Assembly (NCBI GenBank): GCA_025331125.1
Contig: JAOALB010000221.1
Location: 1-63,374 of the forward strand
Length of the DNA: 63,374 nt
Reading direction: 5' to 3'
Origin: Mycogone perniciosa
Lineage: Eukaryota; Ascomycota; Sordariomycetes; Hypocreales; Hypocreaceae
In this document: positions 22,105-33,594 of the stretch, piece after piece
How positions within the stretch are numbered: the first letter of the stretch is position 1
Layout: every line of letters starts with the position of its first letter
The notes under the pieces: generated by a model
What the model saw: only the letters and a program-made list of their open reading frames with translations
What the model was told of the DNA's origin: nothing
The model's database searches: none
Position numbers and translations under genes: made by a program

Positions 22105-23445
22105 TCAATTACCGCTACATTTGAAGCCTTTTGTTCCATGCACATTCTGGCAATCGAATCTGCTCAAAGCCTCATTGCTTCCCTCACGCCGAACACTGAA
22201 ACCAGTCACCTCAACATCATTGCACCCGCCAGCAGCACTGCTGCACTGGAAGTGGCTTGCCCGGTTGACGTTGGACTTCACCGTTCCGGTGACGTTTCTC
22301 CAAACAAGATTCTCCAGCTTAAACTTGGAAGAGTTGCAGTCTTCTCCAGCGTGGCCTGAGTAGTGCTCACATTGCCAGGCGAACAAGGGTTCCTGTCGCC
22401 CTCCTTTCAGGACGACATCCTCGATGGCAATGTTACGTGCATGCCCAATGCCGCCGCCACCACCATTAGGCGGGTAGCCCCTGGAGACACCAGCCCAGGT
22501 CTTCAGATATGATACATGGGCTGTGTTGCGAAGAGTGATGTTGCGCGCGTAAAAGTTCTCGATGTACTCAAGTTTTCCGTCATACTGGCCCATGGAACCT
22601 ATTGCGATGCCTTGTCCATTCTCAAAGTAGCTATCATAGATAGATATATTACTAGAGTTTCCCTTAAGCGCGATAGCATCATCGCCATTGGACACGATCC
22701 ACCGCCGGAAGGTAATTTTGTCCGAGTATATGGTATCACAGCCGTCGGTGTTGAGAGTGTTCCACTTGCTGTTTGAGGTGCTGTTGACGTAAATGTCATC
22801 AAATTCCAAGTTCTTGGAGTACGTGACCGCCATTGTCCACATCTGGCTCTGGACGAACCGCAATCGCTTGACGATTGAGTTTGTGAACTTGCGGAAATTG
22901 ATGTTCATGGGCCTACGCGCTAAGTTGCCACGGCTCTTGGCCCAGTCGTACCAGACCTGGCCATTTCCATCCAGCGTACCGACATTATAGCCGTCCCAGA
23001 TGACCTTGTCACCTCCAAAGTACCAGACAGTGCTCTGGTTCTGAAAGCCAACAGGCATAGATACTGAGAGCCAATAGTCAATGTTTGTGCTCCAGAGCAT
23101 GCGGCCAAACTGGTGGATCATGACGTCCTGTAGTTTCAAGGTTGTCATGTTGGTCTGAATATGGTAGACGGGACCTGGGAAGACGACGAGACTATTGGAA
23201 CGGCACTTGTTGTTGAGTGCATCCATGATGGCCGGGGCATCATCTCCACCATGAACATTGGGTGGGACAAAGCAGAAACGGCGACCCTGAGCCTTGGCCC
23301 GTTTAGCCCAGTACGCTTCACCTGATCCACGGAGATCTGAAGCTCCGTTTTCAGAGCGCTGAGGTAGTGGTACTGGTGGCAAAGCCAAAGCCAAAGCCAT
23401 AGGCAGGGCTGCCAGAACGATGGCCGTCCAACTCAAGCCACGCAT
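22105..23445 (-). CDS. Secreted GH28 pectin-degrading enzyme, exo-rhamnogalacturonase-like
   Basis: A single exon of 446 residues. A signal peptide of about 20 residues (LSWTAIVLAALPMALALALP) directs secretion. The fold is the GH28 right-handed beta helix, recognised from NTDG (232-235), NGDDAIALKG (253-262) with the Asp pair 255-256, and many Asn-X-Ser/Thr glycosylation sites. The endopolygalacturonase GHG motif is GQG here (277-279), and the RIK motif is replaced by YLKTW (313-317). That pattern points away from endopolygalacturonase and toward exo-acting or rhamnogalacturonan-directed GH28 members. Catalytic Asp residues are kept, so the enzyme is probably active. The exact substrate is uncertain. 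Confidence 0.9.
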   Translation of the reverse strand: MRGLSWTAIVLAALPMALALALPPVPLPQRSENGASDLRGSGEAYWAKRAKAQGRRFCFVPPNVHGGDDAPAIMDALNNKCRSNSLVVFPGPVYHIQTNMTTLKLQDVMIHQFGRMLWSTNIDYWLSVSMPVGFQNQSTVWYFGGDKVIWDGYNVGTLDGNGQVWYDWAKSRGNLARRPMNINFRKFTNSIVKRLRFVQSQMWTMAVTYSKNLEFDDIYVNSTSNSKWNTLNTDGCDTIYSDKITFRRWIVSNGDDAIALKGNSSNISIYDSYFENGQGIAIGSMGQYDGKLEYIENFYARNITLRNTAHVSYLKTWAGVSRGYPPNGGGGGIGHARNIAIEDVVLKGGRQEPLFAWQCEHYSGHAGEDCNSSKFKLENLVWRNVTGTVKSNVNRASHFQCSSAAGGCNDVEVTGFSVRREGSNEALSRFDCQNVHGTKGFKCSGN

Positions 23446-26298
23446 GGTAGGAGGGTGAGGATATTAGAGAAGTGATAGTTTGGTTGAACACTCAAGACGT
23501 ACTAGAGTCAAAGAATTAATAGAATAAGTTATTGCCAGATATTGGTGGAGTGGAACAATTGTTCTCCCTGAGGGCAAGTCAGACATATGGCCCAAGACGG
23601 GCGGAACGCCCTCTACTTGTACGGATGTCTTGCCCTAGGCAATAAAGGAATGTCGCAGTCCTCTACTCATTCAAGCAGAGACCGATGCCACAATACGTAT
23701 CGCAAGCCTGGCAGAGGCGCTTTCTTGCATGGCAATCACAGCTTCTCTCCCTGCTTTCAGGCGTTGCGAGAATAACGCCCGCATCAGTTTGGTCACGCAG
23801 GCCACAAACCACGACCCACCCCATATACGGAAATGGAAGGCTCCAACAGTCTCAACATGATCAGAAAGTCCCCCCGGCAAATGGTGAAGCTTGAGGATGA
23901 CAATGCTACCCTGACATCTTCTCCCGCAACTAGGGATATGGACTGTGGCGATCCGCAATTCCGCCGACCTTCCTTGCGGCGGTGTTTGTTGGTTTGTTAG
24001 TTGGACGTTAAACACGGCTGTCCAGTGAGGGGCTATGGAAAGGGGCCCACGAGGTTGTTTCGCATGGGTGGTCTGGGGTCCTCGTGCTCGTCTGTTGTGT
24101 GAGGTTACATTCTTGAGTCATTCGTTCAGATAAGAGAGGGGAGGATTGCTGACTTCCCTCGGCCATTTATGTAAATAACCATAGGGGGATAAGGGAGCCT
24201 TTGGCCTAGCTTTGTTTCCCATGTTTCACAACCCCACCACCATCTCGGGAGATGGCTGTTGTTGAAGTGTGGGAGAGAGTGTGCGTATGTAGGTACACAA
24301 AGCAGGCAGACTTATGACAGTACATGGATTTTTTGCGTGTTGTAAGCTTCTCGTTATTTATTCTGGTATTTTTGGTTCTTTTGACTTGATGCATTGCCAA
24401 GGTGAAAAGGGAGGCAAATGAGCTGTTTATGATCAATCCCGCTAGCAGTTAGCATGTGGCCGATATGATCGGGTGTAAATGCCGAATGTCTTGTGTTGAG
24501 TAACCGCTAATCGGTAATTTGTTCTTTCAAATATTTCATTCGCCCACTATCATCTTCAAGGTTGCATTGAGGCTTGGGCTGTAACTTCGTCATTGTGTTT
24601 TGGTCATACCGTCAACTTGCATAGCATGGGAACCGGTCGAGCCGATCCAAGCAAAGGTATTTCCGGCCATCGGCCAGTCTCAATCGCCTTCTCTCTTCCA
24701 TGTATCTAATCGCTCATCTGACCTGCAAAGGTGGTGTGTCTTGCAGCCTCCAAGAGCACGGTGGCCGTTGATCTGCATTGCCCAGCAATGCATCCCGCCT
24801 AGCCATAATGAGTTGTTACGTATGACGAGAAATTCACCATGTTTTGTGGTGCATTTTTGCAATATTTCCCCTGCAAATTTGCAAGGTTTTAGATTAATGA
24901 CGAAGATTTGCTGAACACTGGTCACCATAAATGGCAGTCATCTTTGCCCTTGGTCATAACAGCGACTTGGCTGAGATGCTTGCAAGCATATCTAGGCCAC
25001 TGACTCGCTACGATGGAAACGAGCCAAGATCACCAGACACGAATGATTTGATGCCTTTAGTGGGTATTGCGTCACAACTTTTACACACCTTACCCATTTG
25101 CATTGCCTTCTCCATGTCCCTGAGCTTACTGGCATCAGAGAGTTACACTGATGCGGATCACTGCCTACCGGGATGGCTTGTGAGTGAACTGAATGCTCAA
25201 GTTGGTACTCCTCTCCACAAAATTGTCAATTGATGGGATTCATGATCGGGATGAGCGACTCTAGAGAGAATTGACTCAAAGCCCCAGGATTGCAGGAGTA
25301 TTCCGAATGAAGTATTCACTCAATGTAGGTGGACATGTCAGTGCCGATACGATCAACCTACACAAAAGGTATTTGCCGGGCTGGGATTGTAGTATCTGTA
25401 GAGGCCAAGCCCCATCTACTCGGCAACACATAGTAGTACTATCCCCATATATCTTATCGGAAGCTTAAATTAACCTTCTTTTTCGCTAAGTTTCCTTTCT
25501 CGTGAAACAATCCAAACAGAAGTTCTGTCATTCAGTGATGACCTCCACCAATACAGCTATCTGTGGTTACCCCAGACACCTCATTTTAATAACAAACAGG
25601 CCAATGGCAGTAACAGATAACCCCCAGTGGTTGATCCTCAAAACCTCTCTATACGGCTGTGTCATTGTTACCAGCTGCATTGTACTACCCTGCTCAACCC
25701 AGCCATACTATCTTTCATCGGGTCACTGCGGCCGGCACTCATTTCGGCCGCGTGTGCCGGCAGTGCTCGGTGCAGCGTGTATAAGCGGGAGTGAAATCCC
25801 GAGTAGCTTCACGATCAACAGGGCGCGCTGAGGATTAGGCGTCAGGCTTAACCTACCCTTGTGATACATGACAGTCATGCTTCTCGGCAAGTTCGCTATC
25901 ATCAGAGACCGAGGATACACAAGAGGCAGCTAACCTTGAATACGAGGGCCTCGCCAACAACGTTATATCGCTGGAAGTGGCTTCCTTTTATTTATTTTAT
26001 TTATATTTATTTGGTATTTACGACCCTAGCTATCTATAGCCATTATCCCAATCGGGCAATAAGGTCGGTCTGAGCTAGGCCTGATGGCTTTATTTGAGAC
26101 GCCTCGGAATTACATAGGGAAAATCAGGGGAGTAGCTTACAGCTATTCGCACTCTTAAGACTTAAAGATGCCGGTTTCTTCTGCAAGTTGTTGGAATTCT
26201 TTGCTTCCTTTTGGGCCCATCAAGTACGATCTTGATCATCAGGTTCATCCCCGATATTCTGAGTAGTGAGGCGTCTTTAGAGTAGCTCTCAGCAAGCA
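23446..26298. other. Gene-poor intergenic region
   Basis: Frames here are at most about 114 codons, overlap on both strands and show no domain, signal peptide or spliced continuation. The 100-codon frame at 24931-25233 is the most protein-like but has no supporting feature. No transposon ends or long repeats were found. Confidence 0.5.
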
Positions 26299-26391
26299 GA
26301 CCGTGTAGCGCAGTGGTAGCGCGTTTGTCTTACATGATCAAACGGGTTATTTGAGCACAAAAGGCCGCAGGTTCGAACCCTGCCACGGTCA
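26299..26391 (+). tRNA. tRNA-Val (anticodon UAC) with intron
   Basis: A full cloverleaf can be drawn. The acceptor stem is GACCGTG/CACGGTC with discriminator A at 26391. The D arm is GCGC-AGTGGTA-GCGC, and the anticodon stem TTTGT/ACAAA carries TAC at 26331-26333. The T arm is GCAGG-TTCGAAC-CCTGC. A 21 nt intron (26335-26355) sits one base 3' of the anticodon, the standard place for eukaryotic nuclear tRNA introns. Internal promoter boxes A (TAGCGCAGTGG) and B (GGTTCGAACCC) are intact, and a T run follows at 26396-26403. It decodes GUA valine codons. Confidence 0.93.
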
Positions 26392-26837
26392 TTCGGTTTT
26401 TCTTTTTGCAATTTTCTTTATTTTTACTACTGGTATTTATTATATGCAATCTCGGTGTCTTCGAGAATCTATGTAGGATTGTTGCTCTACCTGGATTATG
26501 CTATGATGTTAGTACTCAGGGTCTTATTGCAATAAATAGATGCTGCTTGTCGGAGCTTAGCCTAGCCGCAAGGCGACCTTGTGTGTATGTGATCTTTGGC
26601 CTACGATTTTATGTCAATGAGTCCCTACGACTGTCATACAGGAGAGGGAAATTAGTCATAGATAGGAAAGATGAAAAAGAAAGATGTATTATAGAGTCCG
26701 AATCGAGAAAATATACTGTCATTCAAATAGAAGTATGCATCGCGCTGACCAAGATATTAATGTTCATCATGAAACGGGACATCATATTATACATGAAGCT
26801 ATTGGCAATAAGTTCCTCCCCAGCTCCAGTGTAACTC
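26392..26837. other. Intergenic region between tRNA and P450 3' end
   Basis: A 142-codon plus-strand frame (26406-26834) spans this region, but it starts in the T-rich tRNA terminator and has no recognisable feature. I treat it as chance. The P450 3' untranslated region probably lies here. Confidence 0.5.
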
Positions 26838-28589
26838 TTACAGATCCTTCGTTCGCTCCTCGGCAGCCGCAATCCACTCCTTCAAGTTTGCCTCAGGGCG
26901 AGGCTTCAAGCTAATCTTGAATGGCTTCGGGTCTGTGGTCAAGGACGTAGGGTTCGCGCTGCACTCTATTGCGTCTATTATAGGCGCAGAACGAGGGTCT
27001 TGGCTTGCTCCAATCTCAAAGCTTGTGATGAGGCGAATGTAGGCAGTGTAGAGCTCACGATTAGCGAGGTGCGACCCAGCACACATTCTGGAGCCGGCGC
27101 CATAGCCTAGATGTGGCGTACCGGTCTCGGTGTCTTCGAGGAATCGCTCAGGGATGAACTGGTACGGCATCTTGAAACGAGATTCGTCGTAGTCAGCGGA
27201 GTATGCATTCTACAGAAGCGGGCGCGCGCGCGCCTTGTCAGCCAATCCATGACCAATAAAAGACACATCAACGGAGCCAAACTCACCATGAAGAAGGTTG
27301 TCCCCGCTGGGAATACGGATCCATTATATTTAATGTCATGAATGCTCGTCCGGGGGAGACAGATTGGGATCACAGTCCAGAAGCGCAGCGTTTCCTTGAC
27401 TAGGGCGGTGATGTAGGGGACCTTTTCCTCGACAAGGCACTTCTCCCACGCTTCGCCGTCTGGATAAACCTCCTTAATGGCTGCCAAAGCTTTGGCCTGA
27501 ATGGTCTGACCCTCGGTTGTTGAGAGATAAGCCATTCCCATGATCAGGTTTCCAGGGACAGTATCCAAACCAGCAGAGACCATGGTCAAACAGATGGACT
27601 TTAATTCAGCTACACAAGAGTCGATCAGTCATTCTGTCGCAACCAGAAGTGGGAGGCTTCGTCAGGTCTTACCCTCATTCAGCTTTGCCTCTGGGTCCTT
27701 TAAAATATTGCCAGTGATGCAGGGTTTATTGGTTCCATTGGCGATTCGCTCCTTGAGGTCATTCAGCATATCCATCAAATACTTGTCTCTTCGCAGACGA
27801 TACTGCTCGGCCTGGGTGTTCGTGGCATTCGCGAGACGCAAAAGAGGGATGTAGTCTTGCCAGTTATTGCTGGTCGACCGAAAATTAGAAATCTCGCGCT
27901 CCACGTGTGTGATCTCTTTTAAGAGCTCGCTGTCGATGTTGCCGTCGATGCGGAAGCCGTAATTGAGAGTCAGGGAGGTGTTCAATGCGAATCGTGCCAT
28001 GTAAGGACTAGGGTCGACATCCTGAGTGCCATTCTTGCAATCTTCTAACAGCTCCTTGATGCTCACGGTAGACTCGAGGTCCAGAATGGGCATATAGGAC
28101 TGAACTGCCGGGCGGTTGAGGGCGGTAGCAGCAGCCTTGCGTCGGCGTTTGCATGACTCGTCCCATGGAGAAGTTCCAATGGTGAAGCCTTGCGACGAGG
28201 AAACGACAGAGTGGAAGGTGTGGAAGGTCGGGCGGGAAATCAGGGCAGACTGGTTGGTGATCCAAAAGTACTTGACTGTGTCATAACTGTTGACAAAAAC
28301 AACGCGCTATCATGCTCATCAGTTGTGCTGGCTGGATGAAGGAATCTCTATTCCAGGATATCTGACTGACCTTATTTCCGAGACGGGTCTGAAAAACAGG
28401 CCCATACTTAGCAGCCCATTTCTGCGCTACGCGAGCGTGGTCGATACCAAGTTGTAAGAGGTTGCCAAAAATGGGGACACCAGGAATCTCCGGAACGCCC
28501 TTGATTTTGGGGGTATCGGTGGCGCTGAGGATCCTGATGACAAAGTAGATGGCGGTAATTATGGCAATGCCCAAGATTTCGTACGACAT
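26838..28589 (-). CDS. Cytochrome P450, CYP504-like (phenylacetate hydroxylase type)
   Basis: Four exons (28371-28589, 27673-28306, 27287-27609, 26838-27209) give 515 residues. The start is the first in-frame ATG, at 28589. An N-terminal membrane anchor (EILGIAIITAIYFVIRIL) and a proline-rich hinge (GVPEIPGVPIFGN) place it in the ER membrane. The I-helix carries SAGLDTVPGN, the ExxR motif is KETLR, PERF follows, and the heme loop GYGAGSRMCAGSHLANREL supplies Cys435. That heme-loop sequence is what I know from fungal phenylacetate 2-hydroxylases (PhacA, CYP504), which feed homogentisate catabolism. Close relatives act on 3-hydroxyphenylacetate or benzoate-type substrates, so specificity is provisional. 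Intron 3 holds a 14 bp alternating GC tract. The gene is divergent from the Zn2Cys6 gene at 29859. Confidence 0.88.
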
Positions 28590-29858
28590 GATCGATGGGT
28601 GGTAATTGACAGTCACTTATCGACGTTATGTTCGATGAACCAGTGATGGAATGTCGCCGTCTTTCACCTCTTGGCCCGACGGTGCTTGTTGGAGAGGCGA
28701 CAGTACATTTTTCACATCAGGCCGATGGATCAAGTTATATTCCTGTGGCTTGTCTAATACGATCATCACAGAGCATAGAACGAGTAACGGTAGTGCCGCA
28801 TGTAACACTGTTGCAATCCGACGTTGATGACGAACAAACGAACGCGATTCGTCTGGCTCTGGCAGATGCGGGGAAGACAGAAGACAGGGCGGAAGAGTCC
28901 GATTCCGATTCCGATTCCACTGACGATGCAGAGGGTAATGCGCTTCTACCCATTCCTCATCCTAGTACTATGAGATCACAGATCGGATTCGGTTGACATT
29001 CTCACGGAGTGGACACCAGCAATACCGTCTGGAGTCCATAGACCTCAGTCTCGACTTCACTTCCCGACCGGTTGATCATTAATTAACCATCATACGATCA
29101 TTAACCCGGTTTTTAGATCCCATCCGCTCTCCACTCTCCGCATGGCCGATGGTATGCGTATCAGAAATGGCCGAGAGAGGCCCCGTGGCGGAAGATCGGT
29201 GCTAACCGACCCTTCGGCTCTTTTGTGAATCTGATTTCGACTTTCTGTGAGACCTTAAACCGACGAGGCACGGTAACAATGACCATCTTCCCACTCAATG
29301 TGAGAAAGAACTTGTACCCATAATAATGCATAACTAATACTCGTACGGAGTACTCCGTAGGGGTGTTTCTTAAGTCCGGGATCTGGTCATGTTGCGGACT
29401 CTCAACACTTGTGGGTCCACTTCAAAGCATAGTTTAGCACTATCAACACGGCCCCAGAAACTCATACATAAAAACTTTCCCACAGACGAACGCTTTTCCA
29501 ATCGTCATATTTGAAAAGTGTCGTTATTACTCCATGTCATCAGTGTTTCAGTGCGTTTCATTCGAAATGATACAGATAGGGTACCTAGCTAATAGGTATG
29601 GCATTCTTTGGCCTCCCGGAACAATGTTCTCCCACGCCACAGCCATTTTTGATCACACCGTGCTGCTCATGTCACTTCGACGCGTATCAAAGTGTGAATG
29701 GCCCTCATTGATGCGCTTCGCCATCGTGATTTTTGAGAAAAAGAACCCCTAATAGGCCATACATTGTAGAGTATAGGATTGTTTACACGCGCATATTGCG
29801 TCACCAGGGGTTACGTGACAGCAAACCGAGACGTACCGAGGGACTCATCTATTACCTC
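28590..29858. promoter_or_regulatory. Divergent promoter region between P450 and Zn2Cys6 regulator
   Basis: This 1.27 kb region separates the P450 start (minus) from the regulator start (plus). It contains the 16 bp palindrome at 29344-29359 with a CGG-N6-CCG arrangement. A 122-codon plus-strand frame (28628-28996) with an acidic Ser/Asp run overlaps the P450 leader. I cannot exclude a small gene there but see nothing to support it. Confidence 0.5.
29344..29359. promoter_or_regulatory. Palindrome TACGGAGTACTCCGTA containing CGG-N6-CCG
   Basis: A perfect 16 bp palindrome. CGG at 29346-29348 and CCG at 29355-29357 face each other across six bases, the geometry bound by some Zn2Cys6 dimers such as UaY/Ppr1. 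The caution is that the half-motif TACGGAGTA is scattered across the window away from promoters, so this may be a genomic repeat rather than an operator. Confidence 0.4.
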
Positions 29859-32374
29859 ATGTCGGAGGCCTCAGCGTCCAAAGCGTCCTCCAACACGTCA
29901 AACTTGCGCAAGAGACGTCTCTCATATACACGTGTTGCCTGGTAAGTGCCTTTTCTTCATGCTTATGCCATATTGCTACTAATAACTGAGGTCTCATTTA
30001 GTGATGAATGCCAACGGCGCAAGACCAAATGCACTGGGGAGCGACCTTGCAAAGCTTGTCGAGAGAGCAACCACGTGTGCCTCTATGAACGTACCACACG
30101 TTTCCGGACCCGTCAACGTGGCTCGTGAGACTCCCAAACTCTGTGTGCTGACTTGACATCACTGATTTTGCTTCCTTCAGCCTTGGTAGTGTGATGGAGA
30201 CTCAAGGCCCTACTGTTCCTGCACAGAGTTCGTCAGCGCCGTCACAAAATCCTACCTCTCAAGAGTCACCTTCACAGGAGAGTCGCCCACGTAGCCCTCA
30301 AAGCCCTCGAAACGCGACTGTTGCTGGTGCTGCTTCCCAGAAGACAAGATTGCCCAACCCAGACTACTACCTTCGCCTGGCTGAAAAGCTCTTGGTTGCC
30401 TCAAAGCCTCCCCAGAAACAGCACCCGCAAAGTGCAGGTCAGTACGAGCCTGTCATTGCGACTCAGATGTTGCATCAAATACTCCTCTACCGGAAAAGCT
30501 GGTCCTCCCAGAACCCGTTGACTCACGCCTACATGGACAACTGGAATGCAGTTATTAATGCCTTTGACGAAGAGGTCGGTTCACAGTATCCATTCCTTGA
30601 TCTTGAAGACCTTCGACAAAAAATCCGAACCATCATTCAAGATAACCAACAGGGCTCCCACGAAGCTGAAACCCAATTGCCGAGCAAGAACAAGTCCGGC
30701 GACGAACGGGTCGAGGAGATCGCGGTGCACATGCTAGCCATCGTTTCCATTCTTGCTGATCCAGGGTCCGTAAAGGTTGGAAATACCTGGATCGAAGAAT
30801 CATATACAGCAACAGTCGCAAGAACTCAACTACAAAGCGCAGTCAACGTCACTGACTTATCCTTGATGATTCTTGGGGTACGCGCCTTTCAATTGAGACT
30901 CCAACGGTTTCCTTTCTGACTATGAGGATACGCAGTGTATTTTCTTTTTCCTAAGCGACAGGGAAGTCTTGGCTTGGAGAGGAATCGGCAATGTGCTCCG
31001 TCTGCTCCATGAATACAGTTCTCGCTGTGCTGGAGATTTGACTCCCCAATCTGAGAATTCAGATGCAATCCAGGCGGAGAAGTTTTATTGGACTGTCTAC
31101 ACACTCGATCGACGATGGAGCTTCGGGACAGGCTTGCCCTTCGCCGTTCAGGATTCAGAGATTGATCGTCAACCAATGCTAATGGTATGTCGTGACATCC
31201 AGGTTCTACATCTCTGCTTACTCTTCTCTCTCCTCATTAGGACGATTCACTCTCATCAGCATACTTGATACACATGATCTCATATTCCCAAATCGCCTCC
31301 GAGGTTCGAAAATGGATGCTGGAGCCATCCTCATCGATCTCTGCATTTGAAGCAGCGCGTGATTTTCTTGACTTTCGAGTTATGCAATGGCGGCGTAACC
31401 TTCCCAGAAAACTTCAGTTTGGTGGGATCGAGGACAAGTTTGAGCCGACGAAGGAAAAACGCGGCGAGTACAGGATCCGCATAACGCTTCATCTTAGGGC
31501 CAACCAAATGAGGATCAACATACACAGAAAGTCGGCGACCCGACAGGAATTCAACGGTGGTGGCTCATCTACCATTAACGTGCTGACTGAGGTCGCACAT
31601 GACACAATCCGCATACTCGTTCAGCTTGCTCAGGACACCGACATATATCAAGCTCAGCCCAAAACATACAACCATTTCCTCGAGTCAGCTCTATCGTCTA
31701 TTTTGCTGGTGTTGGGTGGCATCGACGATGATGCGGACCGCGAGGCATGTCTGAATGATGCGTATGAAGCTCTGGAACTGATCCAGCGGCTATCGATGCA
31801 GTCGCCAGCGTCCCGAAGACTTCTAGACAGGCTTCGCAACATCCAGGAGGCTATGAATAGCTTTCGAGATCGAAGCCGTAGATCGAGTTTACACACTGCG
31901 TCGTTGGTGGGAGGGTCAACGCCAGCCCCAAATCACTCATCCACGCCCGAGCAGTCGGCGACTATTATGCAAAATAACACCAGTTTGCACGACAAATCAC
32001 CATCGGCCACTTTTGAACAAACTCGACGTTATGGGTCAACCGCCAGCGTCGAGCTCACCTCGTCGGCAGAGCAACTAATTCCTAATCGTTCAGCATCAGG
32101 CGTAAGCCCTGGCAAAGGTACGGAACAGCAGCAGACCCTATCAAACTTGGCCTGCGTCTCAAACATGGCGCTGTCCTCACCAATAGGATCATATCCCACA
32201 GCCATTTCTCTGAATCCTCAAAGCTACCCAGCGGCGTCCGTCGCCTCTCCAGATACAGGTCTTGCCTTTGACCAGTCCAGTCTGAACGTTTATCCTCTTA
32301 GCAACTTGTCATTTCTAAATTTCCCGGAGATCGGCGAGTTTCTGAATGAAAATGGAACTAGCTTTTCATTTTGA
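29859..32374 (+). CDS. Zn2Cys6 fungal transcription factor 1
   Basis: Five exons (29859-29941, 30002-30124, 30181-30877, 30936-31184, 31241-32374) give 761 residues. The zinc cluster near residues 28-54 (CDECQRRKTKC, then CKAC and a final C) follows Cys-X2-Cys-X6-Cys-X5-Cys-X2-Cys-X6-Cys, preceded by a basic RKRRLSYTRVA helix. Intron 1 splits the first zinc-cluster cysteine codon. A long Ser/Pro/Gln linker follows, then the fungal-specific middle homology region with the YWTVYTLDRRWSFGTGLPF block. The C-terminal third is Ser/Thr-rich and likely activates transcription. It is a nuclear DNA-binding regulator. Being divergent from the P450, it may control that gene. Confidence 0.93.
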
Positions 32375-32802
32375 TGACATCCATTATGTATACAGGGGTG
32401 AGCATGTGAGTCCGTCACCATTGTGCGACGCTGACGTTCATGTCAGAGCCTCAGATGGTGTCCAACAGACACGACCGTTTCGGGGTCACCTGGACGTCGT
32501 GAATTTGTCATCACTTACTCCTCTGCAATCATATTTTGAGTACGTTGCGCTGTAATCTCTACATTTGTCGCGAAATGGTTACTAGGTCGTGAAGAAGTGA
32601 GGCTGCATCCATGCATCTACATCTGCTGTTTGCCACTATACCGCCAAATATGTTGTGACGTTGAGGTAGACAAGACGTGGGGCAACAGATTTAATCCGGA
32701 CAGAGCCTCATCAGGCTGGCATTCTTGGCTTGACCCTGTGTTCAGGTTCGGCTTGGTGACAGTGCTCCAAACACATCGCTCAAACCGATGATGATCGGGT
32801 AG
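32375..32802. other. Intergenic region, nothing recognised
   Basis: These 428 bp lie between the regulator's stop and the next start codon on the same strand. Frames up to 69 codons lack coding features. An upstream exon for the next gene could lie here, but I found no convincing splice pair. Confidence 0.4.
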
Positions 32803-33594
32803 ATGATGGCATTTGCTAGATCCGCTGGTGTGTTAATCTCGGTGGATCAATATTACCCCTCTTGGCACCGTATGCGGTCTCTAAGAACAAGAGAACAGCG
32901 CCATATGCGTCACGTCTACTCCAAGTTGCTCCGCGACATGTTTCAAGGGCATCACCTATGGTCATACGCCAGTGTGTTCCTGAGAAAACCCAAGGATGGC
33001 AGAACCACTAACAGTGATGTTGTGGTTCAAGAGGACGTGCGAGCTATCAGCCCTGCAGAATCACAGCCATATCCATGTTACGAGATTCCGGGCTCGGCCC
33101 CCATTACTTCACTTTTGACCAGCGTGGCTGCCAGTGGTCCTAGAGTTTATCGATTCTCCTCTCATTTAACCAACCCATCGGCAGCCTGTTATGACGAAGT
33201 TCCAATCGACATTGTGGTCAACAGGATCATAGTTCACACCGCTCGGGGTGCCGCCGGATGGGTACATGCTGTCGCCGGCAAAGAACGGATGCATTCGTTT
33301 GAAAAGCTACGGGACTACCTATGTGGAGTTTTGAACCTGGGGTCTGGAAATCCCGAACTGGTGTGGTGTCGAAAAGACTGGCATTCAAGTGAGCTTTGCA
33401 AGGTAGCAAGACTCTTCGTGCTTTTTGGTTGTGCCTTCGTGTTTGAGGCTGGCAAGACAGACTCTGTTCCGGCACAAAACGAGATCGAAACGGCCATGTG
33501 TCTTCTTCACGCATTTGCGCAGATTCAATATCCGGAATATCTCTATCGGCGCAGACACGGTATTGAGGCTGCAGCTAGCCGTCACAAGCTTTAG
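32803..33594 (+). CDS. Protein of unknown function, single exon
   Basis: One uninterrupted frame of 263 residues from the ATG at 32803, in balanced composition with GC-ending codons. It contains CYEIPGSAPITSLLTSVAASG, then VPIDIVVNRIIVHTARGAAGW and a helical C-terminal half with HSFEKLRDYLCGVL and EIETAMCLLHAFAQIQYPEY. I recognise no domain, signal peptide or membrane helix. Minus-strand frames in 33227-33585 are shadows. It lies 428 bp downstream of regulator 1 on the same strand. The length and the absence of stops favour a real gene, and an extra 5' exon is possible. Confidence 0.6.
   Translation: MMAFARSAGVLISVDQYYPSWHRMRSLRTREQRHMRHVYSKLLRDMFQGHHLWSYASVFLRKPKDGRTTNSDVVVQEDVRAISPAESQPYPCYEIPGSAPITSLLTSVAASGPRVYRFSSHLTNPSAACYDEVPIDIVVNRIIVHTARGAAGWVHAVAGKERMHSFEKLRDYLCGVLNLGSGNPELVWCRKDWHSSELCKVARLFVLFGCAFVFEAGKTDSVPAQNEIETAMCLLHAFAQIQYPEYLYRRRHGIEAAASRHKL

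Noticed and set aside
26406..26834. 142-codon frame between the tRNA and the P450
   Set aside because: It begins in the T-rich tRNA terminator, has unusual composition and no motif; it fits 3' untranslated sequence of the P450 better.
28628..28996. 122-codon plus-strand frame with an acidic Ser/Asp run in the P450 promoter
   Set aside because: There is no domain, no splice continuation, and it overlaps the leader of a well-supported gene. A small gene is possible but unsupported.
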